Below are positions 58,123 through 64,000 of a DNA stretch of 64,000 bases, in pieces. Source of the stretch: Streptomyces sp. PR69 (GTDB lineage: Bacteria > Actinomycetota > Actinomycetes > Streptomycetales > Streptomycetaceae); NCBI RefSeq assembly GCF_026420845.1, contig NZ_JAOWCB010000022.1, positions 37,826-101,825 of the forward strand, written 5' to 3'. Positions within the stretch are counted from its first letter, which is position 1, and every line of letters begins with the position of its first letter. A program made the translations under genes and the position numbers. The notes under the pieces are model-generated. The model did no database searches. It was not told where the DNA came from and saw nothing but the letters and a program-made list of their open reading frames with translations.

Positions 58123-61026
58123 TTGAGGCAGCCTGCAGAGAACAAGTGGATCGAGGTGCCTGTGCCTGACGTGTCAGTGGTCGTCATCGCCTATAATGAC
58201 GCGGAGCGCCTGCCGACGGCCGTCCGGTCAGTGCTGGATCAGACACTGCAGAACGTCGAAGTCGTGATCGTGGACGACTGCAGCGGAGACCGTACATTCG
58301 AGGTCGCCAAGGAGCTGGAGGCAGCACATCCCGGCAAGGTCCGCGCTTACCAGCTCGCCGAGAACAGCGGAGCGGGCGGTGAACCTCGCAACATCGGCAT
58401 CGGGCACGCTCGGGGCCGCTACGTGATGTTCCTCGACAGCGATGACGCCCTCGAAGCCAACGCCTGCCGGAACATGGTGGCCGCAGCGGAGGAGACGGAG
58501 GCGGACATGGTCTCCGGTCTCTGTGTGCGCGTCCACAAGGACACGAGGGCCCAGAAGCGGGATGAGTGGTACTCCTGGCTCTACTCCAAGACCCGCACGC
58601 TGAACTCGGTCACCGAGCTGCCAGACCTCTTCGTCTGGGACACGCTCTCCACCAACAAGTGCTACCGCCGCGCCTTCCTCGTTGACAACGACCTGCGCTT
58701 CCCCAAGGGCATGTTCTACGAGGACCTGATGTTCATCGCCGAGGCATATCTCAAGGCGAAGAAGATCACACTGATCCCCAACCAGGTCTATTTCTGGAAC
58801 GTCCATGCGCAGGCCAAGGTCAAGTCAGTGACCAACCGCCGCCACGAGATGACCAACTACATCCACCGGCTGGAGATCCACCGGCGGATCGACACCCTGC
58901 TGGAGCAGCACGGTCTGGCGGAGCTCAAGCACGCCAAGGACGTCAAGTTTCTCAAGCACGACCTGGTGCTACACCTGCGCGACCTGCCATTCCGCGACCA
59001 GTCGTACCGAGACGAGTTCGCCTCGCTCTCCCAGGACTATCTCGGTAGCCTGTCACGCGCGGCCTACGGCCAGGTAGCGCCCATCCAGGCGATCTGCGCG
59101 TACCTGCTGGAGAAGGGCGACTGGGCGAACCTCCTGCCCGCCGTGGACACCCTGACGCACCGCGACAAGGTCTCCTCCTCTCTCACCGAGCGCAACGGTC
59201 GGATCTACTGGTGCGCCGAGCATCTCGACGACGGGAACACCGAGGCCGCCAAGTTCGCCCGCAGTGTGCTGGACGTCACCGACCTCGGGTATCACCAGAA
59301 GCCGCTGAACAAGCTGTTCCTCCGCAATGAACTGACTCACTACGCAGAGTCTGACGGCACCATTCGGCTGGCCGGCCGCATCACCAACCCGCTTGGCATT
59401 GTCAAGAGTGTCGCCACACTCAGGGCGGAGCTGGAGTTCCGGGCTCGCAGGCGGAGCCTGCAGACCTTCGTCTTTCCGGTGAAAACGGTGCGCCACTCGG
59501 GCGACACCATCCATTGGGAGGCGGAGGCCGACCTCAGCGCCAAGCTGCGGCCCCTCGGTGTCATCGACTCAGTATGGGATCTCCGGGTCAACCTCAGCGC
59601 CGACGGTGTGCGCACCCACACCCGGCTGACCGTCGGGGAGAACGAACTGGGCGGCGGTGCCCTGCCGGTACGGCCCCGTCTCACCCGGCTGGTGGGCGAC
59701 CACATCGAGCCGCATGCCACCGCTAAGGGTCATCTCGCCTTCCGCCTGGTCTCCACCCACCGCGGCAGCGACCGGCTCGAGGAACTCATCCAGCGTGGGG
59801 TGCGCGGCGCGCCCGGCAAGCTGGCGAAGTCCGGTTACCGCCGGGCCAAGCAGCTGCGCACAACACTCACCTCAGGCACCAGCAAACTGCGGCTCTACCA
59901 CGAGCTCTACAGCCGACTGCCCGTCAAGAAGCGGACCGTCGTCTTCGAAAGCCATCTGGGCAAGCAGTTCAGCGACAGCCCGCGCGCCATCTACGAGGAG
60001 ATGCGTCGCCGAAACCTGGACTTCGAGGCCATTTGGTCGTACAGCGGCAACTCCGAAGACTTCCCCAAGGATGCCCAGTTGGTGCGCCGTTGGTCCCTTC
60101 CGTACCTCAAAGCGCTCGCTCGCGCCGAGTTCTGGGTGGACAACCAGAGCTATCCGCTCAAGCTCGCCAAGCGTCGAGAAACCACCTACATCCAGACCTG
60201 GCATGGCTCGGCGCTCAAGAAAATGGGCTTCGATCAGCCCAGCCTCAAAGCGGCCACACGCCAGCAGCAGGAGGCGGAGCAACGACACCTGGACCGCTTC
60301 GACTACTTCCTGGTGCGCTCGGAGCACGATGTGCGCACCTTGGCCCGGGCCTTCCGGCTCAAGGACAGCACCCTGCTCCGGGTTGGCTACCCGCGCAACG
60401 ACGTGCTAGCGCAGGCGCGGGAGCGGGAGGAGGCAGAAGGCCACCGCGAGCGCGGTCCGCTCGCCGCCGAGCTGGGCATCGACGCTGACAAGAAGATCCT
60501 GCTGTACGCCCCGACATTCCGCACCGCAGGCCGTAACTCCCGGTTCGCGCTGCCGTTCGACGTGGAGCGCTTCGCCGAGGAGTTCGGCGACCGCTATGTC
60601 CTGCTGGTGCGCGCCCACTACCTCAACCACGTGGTGTTGCCGCCCACCGTCCAGGGCACGGTCATCGACGTTTCAGACCACCATGACGTGATGCCGCTGA
60701 TGGAGCTGGCCGATGCGCTGATCACGGACTACTCCTCCGTGATGTTCGACTATGCCCTGCTCAACCGGCCGATGCTGTTCTTCACCTACGACTACGAGCA
60801 GTACGTGCACGAGGGCCGCGGCACCTACTTCGACCTGCTGGAGCACGCGCCAGGGCCGGTGGTGTACACAGAGGACGAGTTCCTCACGGCAGTGCGGGAT
60901 CTGGAAGATCAGGACCAGCCGTACGCGGACGCACGCAAGCGCTTCGTCGCCGAGTTCGGCGAATACGACCAGGGCACCGCCGCGCGGAGCATCGTCGATC
61001 AGTTCTTCTCCCGCTGGAGCCGTTGA
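58123..61026 (+). CDS. GT2 glycosyltransferase / CDP-glycerol glycerophosphotransferase fusion (TagF-like)
   Basis: 967 residues. Residues ~15-240 are a GT2 domain (DVSVVVIAYNDAERLP, VVIVDDCSGD, MFLDSDDAL). Residues ~610-965 are a Glyphos_transf (TagF/TagB) domain with YIQTWHGSALKKMGFD, ILLYAPTFR and LITDYSSVMFDYALL. It likely builds a glycosylated poly(glycerol phosphate)-type wall polymer. TTG 58123 has GAGGT just upstream. Codon bias is slightly less G/C-rich than the neighbours. It is followed by the GT4 gene with a 1-bp overlap. Confidence 0.88.
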   Translation: MRQPAENKWIEVPVPDVSVVVIAYNDAERLPTAVRSVLDQTLQNVEVVIVDDCSGDRTFEVAKELEAAHPGKVRAYQLAENSGAGGEPRNIGIGHARGRYVMFLDSDDALEANACRNMVAAAEETEADMVSGLCVRVHKDTRAQKRDEWYSWLYSKTRTLNSVTELPDLFVWDTLSTNKCYRRAFLVDNDLRFPKGMFYEDLMFIAEAYLKAKKITLIPNQVYFWNVHAQAKVKSVTNRRHEMTNYIHRLEIHRRIDTLLEQHGLAELKHAKDVKFLKHDLVLHLRDLPFRDQSYRDEFASLSQDYLGSLSRAAYGQVAPIQAICAYLLEKGDWANLLPAVDTLTHRDKVSSSLTERNGRIYWCAEHLDDGNTEAAKFARSVLDVTDLGYHQKPLNKLFLRNELTHYAESDGTIRLAGRITNPLGIVKSVATLRAELEFRARRRSLQTFVFPVKTVRHSGDTIHWEAEADLSAKLRPLGVIDSVWDLRVNLSADGVRTHTRLTVGENELGGGALPVRPRLTRLVGDHIEPHATAKGHLAFRLVSTHRGSDRLEELIQRGVRGAPGKLAKSGYRRAKQLRTTLTSGTSKLRLYHELYSRLPVKKRTVVFESHLGKQFSDSPRAIYEEMRRRNLDFEAIWSYSGNSEDFPKDAQLVRRWSLPYLKALARAEFWVDNQSYPLKLAKRRETTYIQTWHGSALKKMGFDQPSLKAATRQQQEAEQRHLDRFDYFLVRSEHDVRTLARAFRLKDSTLLRVGYPRNDVLAQAREREEAEGHRERGPLAAELGIDADKKILLYAPTFRTAGRNSRFALPFDVERFAEEFGDRYVLLVRAHYLNHVVLPPTVQGTVIDVSDHHDVMPLMELADALITDYSSVMFDYALLNRPMLFFTYDYEQYVHEGRGTYFDLLEHAPGPVVYTEDEFLTAVRDLEDQDQPYADARKRFVAEFGEYDQGTAARSIVDQFFSRWSR

Positions 61027-62231
61027 TGACTGAGCAGAAGAACGAGCTGAAGCGCGGGGCGACCTCTATGTGCAACGACCACACCGCACGCGACATCTTC
61101 CTGGTCTCTAACAGCGTCGACGAGCTGGGCGGCATCACCAGCTTCACGCACCAGATGGCCCAGCTGTTCACGAACCGCGGCCACGCGGTGCATGTGCTCG
61201 GCATCGTCCCAGCGCCGGAGGGCCGCCGCGCTGACCTCGACGACGACCTGCCGTACCGTACGACGACGCTGTACGACGTCCACCCGCCGTCGCTCAAGCC
61301 ACTGCGGGGCATCAAAGGCAAGCTCGACCTGGTCGAGCGGCGGCGGCGGGCGGCCCGCGAGGCCGGCATGCGCGAGCAGGCCGCCAAGCTGACCGCACTC
61401 TTCCGTGTCGCTCGGCCGGGCTCCGTAGTAATCGTCACACAGGTGTGGGCGATGGAGTGGGTTGCACTTGCAGACACCACGGGGCTGCGCGTCATCGGCA
61501 TGAGCCATGAGTCGTTCGAGACGTGCCGCAAGTCTTCGCGCTTCGCCCGGGTCAAGAAGTACTACGCGGACGTCGACCGGATGCTGACGCTGACTCGCGA
61601 AGACGCGGACTTGTGGATCCGGCAGCGTTTCGACCATGTAGGCGCCATGCCGAACCCACTGCCCTTCTTCCCTGACCAGCCTTCGCCACGTACCGCCAAG
61701 CGCGTGGTCAGCATCGGTCGCCTGCATGAGGAGAAGGGCGTCGACCTGCTGCTCGACGCCTGGGCCAAGGTCGCGCCGCGACACCCGGACTGGATGCTGC
61801 GAATTTACGGCTCCGGCGAGGAGGAGGCAGCTCTCAAGAAGCAGTGCGCGGAACTGGGGTTGGTCGATTCCGTCGAATGGATGGGGCGCACCTCCGATGT
61901 TCCGGGGGCTCTGCGGGAGAGCTCGTTGTTCGCCCTCTCCTCCCGCGGCGAAGGTTTTCCGCTCTCGCTGATGGAGGCCATGGCCACAGCCGTGCCCTGT
62001 GTGGCCTTCAATGTCGCTCCAGGCGTCCGCGAGATCATCACGGACGGGGAGAACGGGTATCTCGCTCCTCCGGGCAGCACCGAAGAGTTCGCTCGCCGCC
62101 TAGACGAGCTGATGACCGACCAGGCGCTCCGGGACCGGATGGGCGAGCAGGCCCGTAACGACATCCAGCGCTACTCGACAGATGAGATCATCGCGCGCTG
62201 GGAGAGTCTCTTCACCCTGCTGGAGAGGTAA
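61026..62231 (+). CDS. GT4-family glycosyltransferase
   Basis: 401 residues. GT-B fold: N-terminal GGITSFTHQMAQLFTNRGH, C-terminal donor domain with VVSIGRLHEEKGVDLLLDAW and the E-x7-E motif in SRGEGFPLSLMEAMATAVP. It should add a sugar from a nucleotide donor, probably to the polymer made by the upstream fusion. ATG 61026 overlaps the previous stop (TGATG) and has GGAG 6 bases upstream. The end is followed by the IS element. Confidence 0.88.
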   Translation: MTEQKNELKRGATSMCNDHTARDIFLVSNSVDELGGITSFTHQMAQLFTNRGHAVHVLGIVPAPEGRRADLDDDLPYRTTTLYDVHPPSLKPLRGIKGKLDLVERRRRAAREAGMREQAAKLTALFRVARPGSVVIVTQVWAMEWVALADTTGLRVIGMSHESFETCRKSSRFARVKKYYADVDRMLTLTREDADLWIRQRFDHVGAMPNPLPFFPDQPSPRTAKRVVSIGRLHEEKGVDLLLDAWAKVAPRHPDWMLRIYGSGEEEAALKKQCAELGLVDSVEWMGRTSDVPGALRESSLFALSSRGEGFPLSLMEAMATAVPCVAFNVAPGVREIITDGENGYLAPPGSTEEFARRLDELMTDQALRDRMGEQARNDIQRYSTDEIIARWESLFTLLER

Positions 62232-62362
62232 CCCGGCACCCAGGGGCATCTGAGCGGCATGGGCCGCCTCTCACGGGCTCCGGCCAGAAAGGCTTAGGCA
62301 TTCGCGTAATCGGACGCTGACGCGATCACGCCCCCTGTCGTTCGATCACCGGTCACGCTAGA

Positions 62363-62378
62363 GCCCGACCGGTCGGGC
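62363..62378. terminator. 16-bp palindrome after the GT4 gene
   Basis: GCCCGACCGGTCGGGC is a perfect palindrome flanked by GCTAG (62358-62362 region) and CTAGC (near 62388-62392). It could end the glycosyltransferase operon or mark the left side of the IS. Confidence 0.45.
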
Positions 62379-62445
62379 ACAGGTCCCTAGCTTGACTCTG
62401 TCGGGGATCTTGGGGATCCCCGGCGGGGCAGCATGACCAACGGGC

Positions 62446-63875
62446 ATGCTCGGCTCTGTTCAAGGACCGATGCAGTTGTCGAGGTGCCCGTTGTCGCTCC
62501 ACGCCCGCTCTGGTGAGCAAGTCCCTTCTCTGACCGTGCAGATGGCGCGGGCGGGCAACCCGGGCGGTACAACGGCGATGTGGGTCAGAGACCACCTGGG
62601 CGGGCTGTGGCGGGACGAGGACTTCGCCGACTGGTACCCGCGCGATGGCCGCCCGGGACTCGCGCCCGCCCAGCTGGCCACCGTCTGCGTGCTGCAGTTC
62701 CTGCTCGGTCTGTCGGACCGGCAGGCGGCCGAGGCGGTCCGCTGCCGCATCGATTTCAAGTACGCGCTGGCCATGGAACTGGACGATCCCGGCTTCCACC
62801 ACAGCGTGCTGGCCGACTTCCGCGAGCGTCTCACCGAGGACGGCCGAGCTGACCGTCTCCTCGACCTCGCGCTCGCGCGCCTGAAGAAGGCCAGTCTCGC
62901 CCGCGAGCGCACCACCCAGCGCACGGACTCCACCCACGTCCTGGCCGCGGTGCGCGACCTGACCCGGCTGGAACTGGCCACCGAGGCCGTCCGCGCAGCG
63001 CTGGAAGAGCTGGCCGGCACAGCTCCGCACCTGCTGGCCGGCCTGATCGACGGGGAGTGGGGGCGCCGCTACGGCCGTCCGGTCCGTCTGGGCAGGAACC
63101 CCACCCGCCCCAAGGCCAGGGTCCTTGCCACAGGCGGCGACGCCGTCCGGCTGATCGAGCACCTCGGGGAGCATGGGGCGGATCGCCTGTCCGGTCCCCG
63201 GGTCCAGGCCCTGCGGCAGATCATGGTGCAGAACTACTACCGCGACGGGGCCGGCCGCCTGCGCTGGCGCCCCTCCGAGGACGGCGGCCTGCCGCCCTCG
63301 GCCGTCGCAGTCGTCTGGCCCTACGACCCGACGACCCGCTACGCGCGCCGCGGACATATCACCCGTTGGAAAGGGTTCGTCGCACATCTCACTTCGTCGC
63401 ACATCTCACCGAGACCTGTGATCCTGACGGCGTCAACGTGATCACCGATGTGGCCACCGCCGACGCCACCGGCTACGACGCGAAGGCTCTGCCCGGCATC
63501 CACACCCGGCTCAGCACCGCGGACTGCTGCCCGCCGAGCATCTGGTCGACGGCGGCTACACCTCCCTGGTCCATCTGGAACAGGCAGCCCGTGAACACCA
63601 GGTCACGGTCACCGGACCGCTGCCGGTCAACTCCACCCGCCAGCACCGCAAGAACGACGGCTTCGGCCGCGACGACTTCCACATCGACGTCGACCGCCGG
63701 CAGGTCACCTGCCCACGGGGCGAGACCAGCGCGGGATGGCACGGCCCCTATCCGACCTCCTCACCCACCGCGGCACCTCTGATCGTGGCACGGTTCACCA
63801 AGAGCCAGTGCCGTCCCTGCCCGGTCCGCACCCGCTGCACGACCACCACCGACAGCGCCCGAACCGTGGGCTCCC
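62446..63875 (+). pseudogene. IS1182-family transposase, disrupted
   Basis: The first part (start ATG 62446 or 62469) reads ...VPSLTVQMARAGNPGGT... and LSDRQAAEAVRCRIDFKYALAMELDDPGFHHSVL, the N-terminus of IS1182-type transposases, with RTDSTHV as the first DDE Asp. At 63376-63409 a 17-bp tandem duplication breaks the frame; deleting one copy restores LTETCDPDGVNVITDVAT. A second frameshift near 63514-63518 shifts to RGLLPAEHLVDGGYTSLVHLE. The homology ends near 63873 with TVGSP, where the C-terminus is lost. Confidence 0.85.
63376..63409. repeat. 17-bp tandem duplication in the transposase
   Basis: TTCGTCGCACATCTCAC occurs twice with no gap. The second copy is an insertion relative to the family reading frame. 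Confidence 0.9.
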
Positions 63876-64000
63876 CCCGTTGTGTTTTTTTCGCGGTCCT
63901 GCAAGAGGGCCGCTGGCCTCCGGGCCCGGCATGACTGTTGCCCCCTGTCGAACGGATGACAATGCCGTTGCTTTAGTGGTCGTGCCACCGGTGGTTCAAG
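63876..64000. other. edge sequence of unknown origin
   Basis: 125 bp with lower G+C than its surroundings and a CCACCGGTGG palindrome at 63985-63994. A minus-strand frame here has no clear start or homology. It may be the beginning of another mobile element. Confidence 0.3.

Larger units (their letters stand above)
62400..64000. mobile_element. decayed insertion sequence at the right edge
   Basis: It holds the broken IS1182-like transposase; after ~63873 the sequence changes to a T-rich stretch (TTGTGTTTTTTTCGC) and A/T-richer DNA, suggesting a second insertion or deletion joint. No terminal inverted repeats were identified, and the right end is outside the window. Confidence 0.5.

Overview
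The window is chromosomal DNA of a Streptomyces species or close relative. The evidence is very high G+C, G/C-biased third codon positions, frequent GTG/TTG starts, promoters whose -10 box lies 6-8 bases before the start codon (leaderless mRNAs), and a run of housekeeping genes in the order I know from Streptomyces chromosomes. Nearly all of it is core genome. Only the last ~1.7 kb is clearly mobile DNA.

Layout. 1-500: 5' end of leuA with a Leu-codon leader peptide and a possible pseudoknot leader. 500-3.7 kb: protealysin-like M4 peptidase, Tat-exported FAD oxidase, and a small protein matching the peptidase inhibitor emfourin. 3.9-14 kb, all minus: era, a WxL-type secreted pair, a cytidine-deaminase-like protein, a CNNM/CBS membrane protein, ybeY, phoH, a PfkB-family kinase, ribonuclease Z and a HIT protein. 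14.5-23 kb, minus: tricorn-like protease, lipoprotein, rsmE, nitronate monooxygenase, dnaJ and hrcA with a CIRCE operator. 23-31 kb: metallo-beta-lactamase-fold protein, DUF3097 protein, hemW, long-chain acyl-CoA synthetase, lepA and rpsT. 31-42 kb: holA, a small conserved protein, an arylamine N-acetyltransferase region fused in frame to comEC, comEA, degV, a coiled-coil membrane protein and leuS. leuS is preceded by a second Leu-rich leader peptide and an intrinsic terminator.

42.8-46 kb (+): a bis-His haem membrane protein translationally coupled to a NuoF/ferredoxin fusion, apparently a small electron-transfer module. 46-51 kb: two tRNA-Ala(GGC) genes around two zinc-ribbon genes, then a histidine phosphatase with a probable CTG start, rsfS, an LCP protein, nadD and a 54-residue membrane protein. 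51-58 kb: M48 peptidase, two paralogous membrane proteins, proA, a conserved protein and proB. 58-62.2 kb (+): a GT2/TagF-type fusion and a GT4 enzyme, likely for a wall glycopolymer. 62.4-64 kb: a decayed IS1182-like transposase (17-bp duplication, second frameshift, truncated 3' end).

The most interesting points are the two independent leucine-sensing leaders (leuA and leuS), the peptidase and its presumed inhibitor separated by an oxidase, the comEC-NAT frame fusion over a 7-bp repeat, the duplicated start region of the DUF3097 gene, the CTG start coupled to rsfS, and the haem/NuoF module. No rRNA, CRISPR array, phage or complete biosynthetic gene cluster was seen.
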